Source: Agriotes lineatus (lineage: Eukaryota > Arthropoda > Insecta > Coleoptera > Elateridae). Taken from it: 64,000 bases of DNA. Both the position numbers and the translations under genes were made by a program. The notes below the pieces were generated by a model. That model was given only the letters and a program-made list of their open reading frames with translations, was not told the origin of the DNA and ran no database searches. Of this stretch, positions 34,361 to 43,899 are shown piece after piece. Every line of letters begins with the position of its first letter. The stretch's first letter is position 1. The stretch lies in the NCBI GenBank assembly GCA_940337035.1, contig CALNHX010007466.1, positions 1 through 64,000 of the forward strand, in the 5' to 3' direction.

Positions 34361-34817
34361 GTATGCAATGACCGGTACAGAACCTGGTCTAAGCATCCAG
34401 AAAAACCAAGCCCGCTCAGCCATTATTAATGAATGGGTCAATACCGCACACCAACTAAGGTGGAGAAACTACAATCAAGCAACACACTGCAAAAGATTGC
34501 TAAAAACTCCGAATCCACATACCACCAAAACCCTGTTGAGACTGAACAGAACTCGAATCAAGCAAGTAGTCAGTCTACTAACAGGCACTGGAGCATTCAG
34601 AGAATTTATGCACAGGATCAATATCTATAGAGATGAACCTGTTTGCAGACTATGCCAAGAGGATGATGAAACAGCCTATCATATCCTCTTTGAATGCCCA
34701 GCATTAGAGCGTAAAAGACACCAACTCGATTGGAGCCTTAACTCTATTGACAACCGCAAACTAGTAGGGGACATTGCAAGTCTAGTAAAAGATGCGGATG
34801 TCGGCTTGCTAACTTGA
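34296..34817 (+). CDS. C-terminal end of the R1/I-like LINE ORF
   Basis: Authentic outer-element sequence starts at about 34365 (TGTEPGLSIQKNQARSAI); the codons before that belong to the inner LINE read antisense. The part ends with a Cys-His cluster, VCRLCQEDDETAYHILFECP, the CCHC knuckle at the end of R1/I-type ORF2 proteins, then LVKDADVGLLT. It would join the RNase H region ending KADKLAKEA if the inner LINE were absent. Confidence 0.88.
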   Translation: MWFIMNIPRCKIFPKHTRVISVYAMTGTEPGLSIQKNQARSAIINEWVNTAHQLRWRNYNQATHCKRLLKTPNPHTTKTLLRLNRTRIKQVVSLLTGTGAFREFMHRINIYRDEPVCRLCQEDDETAYHILFECPALERKRHQLDWSLNSIDNRKLVGDIASLVKDADVGLLT

Positions 34818-34906
34818 AAACTCCCGACAGTACAAAAAGCCCAAAGGGCTGACGTGCGCATGCCAGCAAAAGGCAGTCGTGAAATCTAATCTAATCTAAT
34901 CTAATC

Positions 34907-35487
34907 TACTAATTTCACTGTATGAATTCTGTATTTATTTCCTTATAGATGTATTCAAAACAAACATGTGTAAATATTCAAAAATAAATAAAAAGCTTTA
35001 AAAATAAACAACTACATTAAAAAAAAACCAAATAGAATACAAACAAAATAAGAACGAAAAAACCAGAATATAAAATAAAATTGTAATTAAAAACCTGTAA
35101 AGGGTTTTTTGCATGGAACTATCTGCGCAAGTGGAGGTATGAAAAAAGAAATATTTAAAATGTTAAACGAAAAAAAATCATCCTGTATCTGTTGTTTATC
35201 CAGCATCTATTGGATAAAAAATGTACCAAATTTCGTCAAGGATAAAAAGTAGGCTATATGCAAAATATTATGTTGCTCTACCAAATTTTAGATGAAGCTA
35301 TAATAGACAGAATTGATTTTCTAAAGATATTTACGCTGTATCTGTTGGGTTGAAAATACGCTTATTTTCGTGCCAAGGACCAGAAAAGAGAACATTTGAA
35401 AAGAAATGTATTCACATGCAATTTTCTTAAATAATTATACAGTGTGGAAATTAAGTAGCGCATAAAATAAATGAAGAAATATATAGA
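34907..35487. other. Non-coding stretch
   Basis: No supported feature; A-rich with a few poly-A tracts. Confidence 0.4.
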
Positions 35488-36431
35488 TAGAAAGTAGTAT
35501 TTTCTTTGGAAGGGAACATATTGCGAGCAAAAGAGAGGAACCGCTATGGGATCCCTGTTATCTCCAGTCATTGTCAACATATTTATGAAAGCCCTTGAAG
35601 AAGAAGCTATTCAGTCCATTCATATCAAACTCAAATGCTGGTTCCGCTACGTCGACGACACCTTCGTTACATGGTCGCATGGAAAAGCAGCTCTTGAAGT
35701 TTTCTCGGCACACCTAAATAAGCACCTTGCCAAAATAAGATTTACGATTCACTATCGAAACTGAAGAAGATGGACACCTTCCTTTCCTAGACGTGTTAGT
35801 GAAACGAACTGCTAACAATCGATTAAGCCATACGGAATATCGTAAGAGGACTCACACCGACCGCTATCTACGTGCCTCGTATCATCATCCCCAACAAAAT
35901 AAATCATTAATCAAGACTCCTATTCATCGGGCCAACGATATTTGTGACAAGGACAGTAAACCACAGAACTAAGACACGTGGAAGAAGCATTACGAAATAA
36001 TGGCTACAGTCGACGAGACATCAAGAAAGCGTGCCAATATACCATAAAACCGAAAGAATCTAAACCTAAATCTATGAATTACGCCTCCCCCCCCCCCTTC
36101 CATTTATCGTCGGAGTAACAGGTAGAATAAGAAAAGTCTTGGATAAGAAAAACATTGGGTTCCGTTATGGTGCAATGAGAAAGGTCGAACGCTTTATCCC
36201 TTCCAACAAAGATTCTTTGCCCAGGGTACAGACAGAAGGCGTTTGCCAGCTCCAGTGTACTTGTGGCAAATCTTACATCGGACAAACGGGAATAAGCATC
36301 CAATGTAGAATAAACGAACATCAGACAAACACACGACTTAGAAACACTCAAAAATAAGCTCACTTATTAGGACCAGGGGATCACAGAATAAATTACGACT
36401 CCATGAACATACAAACCAGCAATAAAAAATC
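35488..36431 (+). pseudogene. PLE reverse transcriptase and GIY-YIG endonuclease, broken
   Basis: The RT end reads YFLWKGTYCEQKRGTAMGSL, then LSPVIVNIFMKALEEEAIQ, FRYVDDTFVTWSHG (RT catalytic YVDD) and KIRFTIHYRN. A frameshift near 35758 continues as EEDGHLPFLDVLVKRTANNR and YRKRTHTDRYLRASYHHPQQ. Stops and a C13 run follow. The endonuclease part has GVCQLQCTCGKSYIGQTGIS and CRINEHQT, the GIY-YIG region with its CxC knuckle. PLEs pair a telomerase-like RT with GIY-YIG. Several stops show it is dead. Confidence 0.88.
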
Positions 36432-37621
36432 TGGTGTGATACACACACACAACTTCCTTTTACAGTGATCTTCTAATTAGCCAAATATTTGATTTTGAAT
36501 TTTTAAGCATTGTCAAAATGTTTTCAAAAATTACAACTTCTACAGAAACCGTACAAAATAGAGCGTTAGTTGAAGAGATAAATTTTCACTTATAATACCA
36601 TAAGTAGTCAAAGTTATGTCGAATATTTTTGCTGTGGTATCACGAATGTCCATTGCGCTTAGGTTCGATTAGGACGAGTGCGCTAGCACGAGTCCTAATC
36701 TTTAGGGCAATGGACATGAGTAGTGATACCTCGGCAAAAATATTCTACTTAACTTTGACTAAGAATGGTATTCGAGCGACTATTCAATAAACCAAACTAC
36801 TTTTTTAAATTAGTTTTCAGTAAATCTAGCAACAAACTACGCAATTTCTATAGTAACAAAACACAAATATTGACTTTTTCTAATAAAAATCACATTTGTT
36901 TAAAATATTCACTATACCACTAGTGAAAATTGTTGATTATTTTCACTAGTGAAAATTGTCATAAAATATTCACTATACCACTAGTGAAAATAATCGACAA
37001 TTTTCACTAGTGGTATAGTGAATATTTTATGAAAATTGTCAATATAGTTCACGCTAATTGGTGCAAATAACAAAAATACTAAATTACGATTGGTTAATAG
37101 TAACATGAAGGGGGTGAGTTGAATAGTCTCTAAAATTTTAAGCTGAATTCAAAAATGTAATAATATACCGGGTGTTCTATTTAAAATAGGAGTTAATAAA
37201 AAAATATAAAAAAACAAAAGAAACCCATTTTAGAGGTATTCAACTGGAAAATCACCTATCTCACATCAATACACAAAATGTAATAAAAATATGAAGTTTG
37301 AAAAAATTGTTAGAGCTGTTTGTGAAAAAAAAAACGAAAGAAACTGAAAAATCACAAGAGTAAAAACCATACTTCCGGTTATGCGATTTTCTTCAAAAGC
37401 GTGCTGTCGCATATACATAGTATACAAAAGTTATATATGAAGTTTCAACGCCATACCTCTTTTCGTTTTTGAGATACTCTGTTCACAGACACACAGACAG
37501 ACCAATGAAGAAGAACATGTTTTTTTTGGATTCAGGGGACTCGAAAACGTAAACATCTGTTGAAAACTCAATTTCGAATGTTTGAGGTGAATCCAATACT
37601 TCCTTTATCGTAAAAAGAAGT
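36432..37621. repeat. Dispersed repeat family X, copy 2, inserted in a PLE
   Basis: Starts TGGTGTGATACACACACACA and ends ...TTCCTTTATCGTAAAAAGAA-GT, matching copy 1 at 19120-19795 apart from a compound insertion at 36587-37126. AAAAAT flanks both sides of the insertion in the PLE, a probable 6-bp target duplication. This gives the outer limits of family X. Confidence 0.82.
36587..37126. mobile_element. Compound hairpin MITE insertion inside repeat X
   Basis: Absent from copy 1 of repeat X. It has two parts. The first (36592-36772) is an imperfect hairpin with arms of about 85 bp around a CpG-rich centre, GAGTGCGCTAGCACGAGTCC. The second (about 36778-37126) has ends GACTATTCAATAAACC and GGTGAGTTGAATAGTC in inverted orientation and holds a perfect 30-bp hairpin at 36961-37030 with an imperfect direct copy just before it at 36902-36960. 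Confidence 0.75.
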
Positions 37622-37925
37622 AAAAATACTACCCTGGTATTATTCGAGAATTCTTACAGATTATTAAAAATCCGACCAACTTTAATTAAGAAGACGGTTA
37701 CCGCCTCAGTAAAACGTGCAAAATAGTTTCACGTGAGCAACCAAGCAGAACAATAACCTACAAGATTTCTATGAGGAACCAACCGTAACGACTGCTCGGT
37801 ATATAACCACGAGCATATGACACAAACATCAGTTTTTAGAAAACTTCTGAAGAGCTGTCATCATGAGCAGTTTGAATAGACGACCTCAGCATAACCCGGA
37901 AGAACCTACCACTATAAAAATATAG

Positions 37926-38590
37926 GTTGTCATTTAAGAAAATATTGATGACGTCATAACATTTAAAACAAATTATATTAACATATGAAAACGATTTTAA
38001 TATACGCGGCGCAAAATCAAATTATGGTTTCAGAAGCAGGAGGGAATGCTACCAAAATCGAAAATGTAGTAATAACTCAGCCTGAATTACAGGCTATGTA
38101 CAACTTGTAATGAATGATTCGTAAGACGTGGGCTATGTGTCCCAAAATACGTGTCTTATTCCCAGAATCCGCGAAGCTTCCACGAAGAACCTCTCCAAAT
38201 ACTAGAAGCTAACAAGCGAACTCGGAGCACAAACATTACAGGTATGACATAACCGGGCTGAGGCCACATGAGAAAGAGAACGCTGTACCAGCCGCAACAC
38301 ATTGTATGGTATCTTAAAAAGCCAAAACCAGGGACGCCTGCCCGTCGAGATCAGCGATTAAACATACGCAACCTTGCCGGTAATGCAGATAACCAAATAT
38401 CGGCTAAAACAGTGCGAGCCGTAAAGTAAAGTACGTTTATACGATTGCGGCGCTTCCAATAAGAAAACTTTTATACGATCAAGATTTATTCAAGAAAATA
38501 AATCCTAACGCTAATTACGCTTTTTACATGTAACAGCATGCATACTTTTGTTTCCTACAGTTAGTCTTGTTCTTGTTACTATTACTTTTG
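37926..38590 (+). other. Mostly unassigned; possible Tc1-like HTH remnant
   Basis: At about 38320-38430 one frame reads KPKPGTPARRDQRLNIRNLA then NQISAKTVRAV, which resembles the paired-like HTH linker of Tc1 transposases (RPRKT-like motif followed by a second HTH). It is short and without the rest of the protein, so this is tentative. The remainder shows nothing. Confidence 0.3.
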
Positions 38591-39880
38591 AGTATAATTC
38601 CTAGATCCTTGTAGTTTTTACTCTATTGTATTCCTTCTCATCTACGTTGTGGATTCTTATTGTTAGATGTTGATGTGCTCTATATTCCCTCCTTTCTGTG
38701 ATCATATATCCCTTTTGCTCATTTATTTTTAATCCCATTTTTACAGCTCCTCTTACTAATGCGACTAATGCCTTTTTCAATACTTTTCGAGATCTTGAGA
38801 TTATTGTCAAGTCATTTGCGATTCATATCTACTGGTATTTCATCTGTGCCTGTTTAACTGGTGCATTTTTTTACTTCTTCAAAATTTGGTATTTGCACGT
38901 GATGATTCTGGTGGTAGCCTTCTTTGTTGCTTTCCTCCTCCAGCTCTCCGCCTTCCTATACATTCAATGATTCTGAATGACATTGTGTCCATTTTCACAT
39001 CTTTTCTGGGTTGCCAATGAGGTCCCCTTCCGTTACCTTTACAAAATGTTATGCCAGGTTTGTTTTTTTTCACTTTGTTGTAAAATTCGTTGATTTTTTT
39101 GGTATTATGTTTTTCCTTCAGTTTTTCTTCCTCTTTATTATTTGTTTTGCGCTTCTTTTGTTTTCTTCGTATTGCTCCTTTTTTATGTAGCTTGCGCCAT
39201 ATTTATTTTTGGTTTTGTTGGTTTTTCTATTGCCTCCTTGTACTATTGGTCAAACCATTCGTTCTTCTCACATTTATGTTGCTCTTTCAGCGTTTCTTTG
39301 GATACATCGTACAGTATTTCCGTTATATCGTCCTACTGTTCTTCTTATTTCGCTGTTCTTCACTCGACATTTCTTGTTCTATATTCTGGGCGTATTTTTT
39401 ACTTATTTTTTCTTGACTCAGTGCTGTGAGGTTATATTTTTTGGTCTTTCGCTTCCTTTTCTTGCTGACTTTAAGCAATCTTTGCTTACATTTTGCTAGT
39501 ACCATTTAGTGGTCAGTATTGCAGTTCACTTCTCTATTTCTTGCACTCATTTTCATGTTGGTGTGCTTTGTTTCTACTAGCTTTTGGTCGATTTGGTTTT
39601 TGTCTTCCTATTTGGTACCAGCCATGTTTCCTTACAACTTTCTTTCTGCTTGAAGTAGTTAATTTTTGTGTGCATATTCTTCTCTGCTGCAAAATCTATT
39701 ATTCTCACACCATTACCTATTATTTCTTTCTGCATGCTTGCTATGTCTACCGATCGTTGATTTATACTCCTCCTTTCTTCCTATCCTAGCATTAAAGTAC
39801 CCTATCACGAATTTTATATCTTACTTTGGTATTTTGCCGAATTTATTTTTTAGTTGTTCGTAAAACTCATTCTTTTCATC
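38590..39880 (-). pseudogene. Decayed LINE: endonuclease end and scattered RT pieces
   Basis: On the minus strand, 39780-39600 gives GNGVRIIDFAAEKNMHTKIN and KETWLVPNR, then KNQIDQKLVETKH and CNTDH, the C-terminal part of an APE-type endonuclease. MVLAKCKQRLLKVSKKRKRK follows (39505-39440), the linker to the RT. Most of the RT is lost. At 38810-38601 it reappears as NDLTIISRSRKVLKKALVAL and KMGLKINEQK, the region after the YADD box, here changed to AND. The T-rich + strand open frames over this range are antisense shadows. Confidence 0.7.
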
Positions 39881-40544
39881 TTCTTGTGAATCCTCAGTGG
39901 AAGCATGTACCTACGTTTAATATTCTTTAGTTTTGGTATGCTTCTTTTATTCTCAACTAGCTTAACTGGTCACTTATCAGTTCATATTTTACTACTGTCG
40001 GTGCACTATAGTAAGTCTTTCTCAAATAAATGAATATTATATGAAAGTCTCTTCTGTATGTTAATTTTTACGTGTGTGGTTTTAGGTAGAATGTATTATG
40101 TACGCAAAATCTTCTCGGTCTAAAACCACTCAGTTCTTTTGAGTCTTCCACCTGTTCTATAAAATGATCAACAAAATTTCATGTCTAGTGTGGTGTAGCT
40201 CCATATAATTTAAATGGATCTACAGCACTTTGCACTTGAAATTTTGTTGATTATCTGTTATTTCTTTCTCTAACGCTCGTCCATGTGGCCTCCCTCCTCC
40301 CCCCCTCCGAAAAGGTAACGCTTATGCCCGTGCATTTGTTACGATCCATTTTGCTTCCTACTTTTTATCTTGAGTTTATGTAAGCTAATTCCCATCCTTC
40401 TACCCTTCACTCTCCTCCTCCCTTGTAAACCCGTTAAATATTTGTGTAAGCAGTTCTAATGGTATTCAAGAAGATTTTTTAATTAACTCTCTCCCCTTCG
40501 GGAGCAGGTGATTAATTGTAGTATTTCAATGTTCTAAGTGGTAC
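39881..40544. other. Non-coding stretch
   Basis: T-rich with CTCCTCCC-type pyrimidine runs near 40290 and 40415. No gene or paired repeat seen. Confidence 0.4.
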
Positions 40545-40895
40545 AAACCGTGTAGCGCAATTGGAAAGGCGCTAGGCTTGCATTAAGTCCTCGGTTCGAA
40601 TCCCCCTGGGGCCGGAATTTTTCCGTAGTCTTGGCAATTGGAATTGAGCTCGATGAGACCATTCACAGTTGGGAACCAAATTAACTGTGCTCTACTCAAA
40701 ACCAGTAACAGGGTCAACACATCACCATGACACACACCTTACACAATGGTAGCTGTGCAAGCACAAAAAGCGCGCTTCAACATTCTAACCCGAATCCGGG
40801 GCAAGTTGAGCATTCTACCACCAGACGCAAGCCTATAAAGCAACCGCCTCTACACCGCAAGGTAAATTGAGGTCACCGACAATTCATACATACAT
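40545..40895 (+). mobile_element. tRNA-headed SINE, copy A
   Basis: The head carries an A box (TAGCGCAATTGGAAAGGCGC) and a B box (CGGTTCGAATCC) spaced as in a tRNA. The body follows (CGGAATTTTTCCGTAG, ACCATTCACAGTTGGGAACC, AACTGTGCTCTACTCA, CCGGGGCAAGTTGAGCATT, CTCTACACCGCAAGGTAAAT) and a CATACATACATA tail. Transcribed by RNA polymerase III from the internal promoter and mobilised by a LINE. Confidence 0.93.
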
Positions 40896-41198
40896 ATTAT
40901 GTTTCTAAGCTATTCGATCGCTTTTTCTACTGTGATATCTCGTTCCTGTTCATCACAAATAATTTTTTTATACATAAAATAAACGCTTTGATTTGACAAT
41001 CGCTATTCTATTTAATATCTCAATTTATTTGGGTTTTTTTCGTTTCAATCACTCATGCTTTGCGAATGTCAACAATCACAGGTTTGGGTTAAAAATAATG
41101 ATAAAAGTATTTCGAACGTATACTGGATAATTTTTGGAAGCCCAAAATGCACCGGTGAATGTCGACAATTACGCGATTTATGTAGATCTTTCACTATA
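40896..41198. other. Non-coding stretch
   Basis: No supported feature. Confidence 0.4.
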
Positions 41199-42173
41199 CA
41201 CGGTGATTCTTGACTTATACCCATAATTGGGAGGACTGATAGGTCCTGATGTGTAGTGATTGGTAATTAAAAAAGTGTAGTAATAGCATATTACAGCCCG
41301 AGATGGGAAGTGTTCCATTACTGTCGAGAGATTAGTTAGCTGATTGAGACGCGAAGCGTCGAAATCAGTTATTATCTCGAGACTAAGGAAACTTCCTGTC
41401 GATGTTTGTATACTATTTTATTCGCAACCACTTCATTCTAAACAATAATTGGAAAAATTATTATATTATGATACGACAGGTTGTGACGCTCATGAATGGA
41501 TGAACGAGATTCCCAGTGTCCCTACCTACTCAGCGATCGGGAATGTACTTCCCGCACTCACTTCCCGCACTTGAGCGGGAAGTGAGTGCGGGAAGTAGCG
41601 GGCTGAAATGTACGACTTCCCCCACTCAAATGAGGTCAGGAATGTTAACATTACATATATGGTTGCGAATAAAAGCTTTTTATTAACGGAGATAAAGAAT
41701 TAATTATATTGAAAGTGGTGAACTAGTAAAATATAAAATTATCGCATTTACCTTAATTGTATCTGTCAAATTGGAGCTTCTTTTATTCGTAAAAGAAAAA
41801 CTATGGCACCTAACTTCCCCAACGCAGAACTCATGGACACGGTATGAACTTACGGCGAAGTACACCAAAATTCAATAGCTGCAGCTCGGCTGTATGCACA
41901 AAGGTTTCCTCAAAGATATCATCCGGGTCGAGAAACTTTTCTACGTGTTTTCCAGTACGTACGTGTGGTGCAGCATGGATCCGACGTGCTCAGGTATTCA
42001 TCGAGAACGAAGGAAATCACTTCGAACAATTTTTGTGATACTCCAGTTTAAGTTACATAATTAATCGTTAACTCCGTTAATGAAATACTTTTACTACACT
42101 TTTAATTACCCTTCACTACACATCACGACCTATCAGTCCTCGCAATTATGCGTATAAGTAAAGAATCACCCAG
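41199..42173 (+). mobile_element. Internally deleted mariner-like element with TA target duplication
   Basis: Ends are inverted over about 90 bp: left CGGTGATTCTTGACTTATAC then GAGGACTGATAGGTC, right the inverse ending GAATCACCCAG. TA flanks both sides (41197-41198, 42174-42175). Inside is the N-terminal part of a transposase (41820-42040) with no catalytic core. Two hairpins lie on the left side: an imperfect one at 41308-41395 and a perfect 23-bp one at 41546-41597. Confidence 0.88.
41820..42035 (+). pseudogene. DUF4817-type HTH of a mariner-like transposase
   Basis: After TCATGGACACGGTATGAACT the frame reads YGEVHQNSIAAARLYAQRFP, then QRYHPGRETFLRVFQYVR, then loses similarity. This matches the N-terminal HTH of the Tc3-like insect transposases (pattern YGEC.. 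AA.LYAER.P.R..P). An in-frame TGA stop lies before the tyrosine and there is no downstream DDE core. It represents a deletion derivative that could be mobilised only in trans. Confidence 0.82.
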
Positions 42174-43264
42174 TATATACTGTATACACTGTGTATAACG
42201 TACAAAGGAAATTTTAAAAATATGTAACCATTTCCATTCTGTAACCAAATCTTCTTATTTGCTCTATGTATATTTTTAAATCTTTTACTAAGCTGAACAC
42301 ATTGATGATTTGCAACTTAAATAATGATAAAGCAAAATAGTGACACTTACGCATTTATTATAAATATATTGCTAGTATATTGCATCCGCGGCCGGTTCTG
42401 CTTAATCCGTAAGTAGTTTTAAAATTAATAAAATTGAAAAAATTACCGAATTGGTTATGGTTTAATCGTTAAAATGATAATATTAGATAAAATACAAAAG
42501 TTGTTTAATAAAATGATGAATTGTATGTCAAGATAAGTGTTAAATGAATTTTACGTGAACATGATTGATTTAAATTTGGAGCAGGTAGCTTTTGATGGAC
42601 TAGTAACAGAACAAGAATGTTAACAGATTGCTTTTAGATCAATACAAGACAGTTTTACATTCAATAAAGATAAATATGCATATGTTATCTAATTAAGCAA
42701 AAGTTTACTGTAAAATGACCTTAAAAGTAATGCTAAATAGTGATAATACATGCTAAAATTAGTACTAAATTACAAGTTTATTTTTAAATGGTAAGATTTG
42801 TCACACAAAGCTTGTCGATAATTACATGAATGTGAGTACAAATTATGGAAATTGGCACATAAATCCCACAAAGAACGTGTAATGGCAAATAAGAAATAAG
42901 ACAGAAAAATTCTACAAACAAGATTAAAAGCGTGAACTGAATAACTGAAAAGAATGATTTAAGTCGACAAGTGTCGAATTGTGACACTAAATTTAAGTGG
43001 AATGTAGTATTAGGTAGATGTAAAAAATAAATAAGATGTCAATTACTAGGTGATAAGAATTAATTAAGAAATAATAAGACAAACAATAATAGCTCCAAAG
43101 AGTGATAAAAATTATTGCTGTTGTTAGTTTTCATATATAAACCATAATAAACCAGTAATTAAAAGTAGATAGTGTTTCAATTACAAATGTTATATCAAGA
43201 GATATAAATTAACCCACGAACCATACGTAATTAGGTGGTTCGTGATTGAATACATCCGAAGACC
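42174..43264. other. Non-coding stretch
   Basis: Very A-rich; no gene or paired repeat seen. Confidence 0.45.
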
Positions 43265-43545
43265 ATTGCTGGATTTCGTCTGCGAAGCCATCAATGGGTG
43301 ACAGGTATTCCTGAGTGTGAACGTTACTACGGTACTTGGGGTTTTCATCTGAAAAGCCCAACGGCATTGGTGGTATAGCCATCAAGGGGCGACAAGTATT
43401 CCTAAGTGTGGACTTCACTGCGGTATTTGGTTTCCAACTGCAAAGCATAGAGGCATTGGTGTTATTTGAGGAACGACAGTTATTTCCGAGTGTGAACTTC
43501 ACTGCTATACTTGGTTTCCATCTGCATAGCCCAGTGGTACAGTAA
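43265..43545. repeat. Minisatellite, about 87-91-bp period, three copies
   Basis: ATTCCTGAGTGTGAACGTTA at 43307, ATTCCTAAGTGTGGACTTCA at 43398 and a variant at 43482 mark three units, each with a GGTATTTGG-like motif and a GCCATCA or GAACGACAG junction. Frames are open on both strands across the array because the unit lacks stops. The 145-residue minus-strand frame is a translation of the array and I do not call it a gene. Confidence 0.85.
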
Positions 43546-43785
43546 GTAACTTTAACATAAGCAGAAGGACATTTGCGGTGGTGGTGTAGTGAACAAAAGC
43601 AGGTACCTAAAATCAGCATTCCTTTATCACATGCAAATACATACATACATTATCTGTAACCCCTTATATCGTTTACACAATGTTGGGGTGTCGGACGCAC
43701 CGAGCCGCTGAGGGTATGTGCATTTTTAAATTTGGCGGAGGTACTTGAGGTAGTGGAGCCTGTCTAAGCTAGAACACTACGCTCG

Positions 43786-43895
43786 CTCTCCAGACGTTCA
43801 CCCATCCAAGTACTGACTAAGCAGACTGGAGCTTATCTTTTACAAGTGCCGTAAGATATACAACATCACTCAGCCGTACTGCCGGCTTAACTTAA
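43786..43895 (-). repeat. 5S rRNA-like patch, possible SINE3-type head
   Basis: The minus strand reads AGTACTTGGATGGGTGAACG with an upstream AAGCTCCAGTCTGCTTAGTC. The first string matches the 3' half of eukaryotic 5S rRNA (AGTACTTGGATGGGTGACCG). The 5' half is only weakly similar (TACGGCTGAGTGATGTTGTA). It cannot be a functional 5S gene, but could be the head of a 5S-derived SINE or an old 5S pseudogene. Confidence 0.5.
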
Positions 43896-43899
43896 CTAA

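Larger units (their letters stand above)
29947..34906 (+). mobile_element. R1/I-like LINE with RNase H, 5'-truncated, split by a CR1-like LINE
   Basis: The coding part begins at about 29947 in the linker before the RT, so the 5' UTR, ORF1 and endonuclease are absent. The element runs to 32325, is interrupted by another LINE to about 34360, and resumes with the end of its ORF (34365-34817). The 3' UTR ends in four to five TCTAA units at about 34881-34906. The tandem tail and ORF layout place it in the R1/I/Jockey group with RNase H. I do not assign a named family. Confidence 0.85.
35488..37925 (+). mobile_element. Penelope-like element (PLE), split by repeat X
   Basis: A 5'-truncated Penelope-like retroelement. 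RT remnant at 35488-35760, linker to about 36100, GIY-YIG endonuclease at 36139-36431. The endonuclease C-terminus and 3' UTR resume at 37622-37925 after a 1.19-kb insertion. The 3' UTR matches the PLE at the right edge of the window (63556-64000, minus), including GAAAACTTCTGAAGA and the CCGGAAGAACCTACYA end. The insertion is flanked by AAAAAT on both sides. Confidence 0.88.

Noticed and set aside
39090..39863. Phe/Leu/Cys-rich + strand frames resembling membrane proteins
   Set aside because: Antisense of the A-rich decayed LINE, whose minus-strand translation shows endonuclease and linker motifs.
43209..43646. 145-codon minus-strand frame with internal repeats
   Set aside because: A translation of the 87-91-bp minisatellite; no independent sign of coding.
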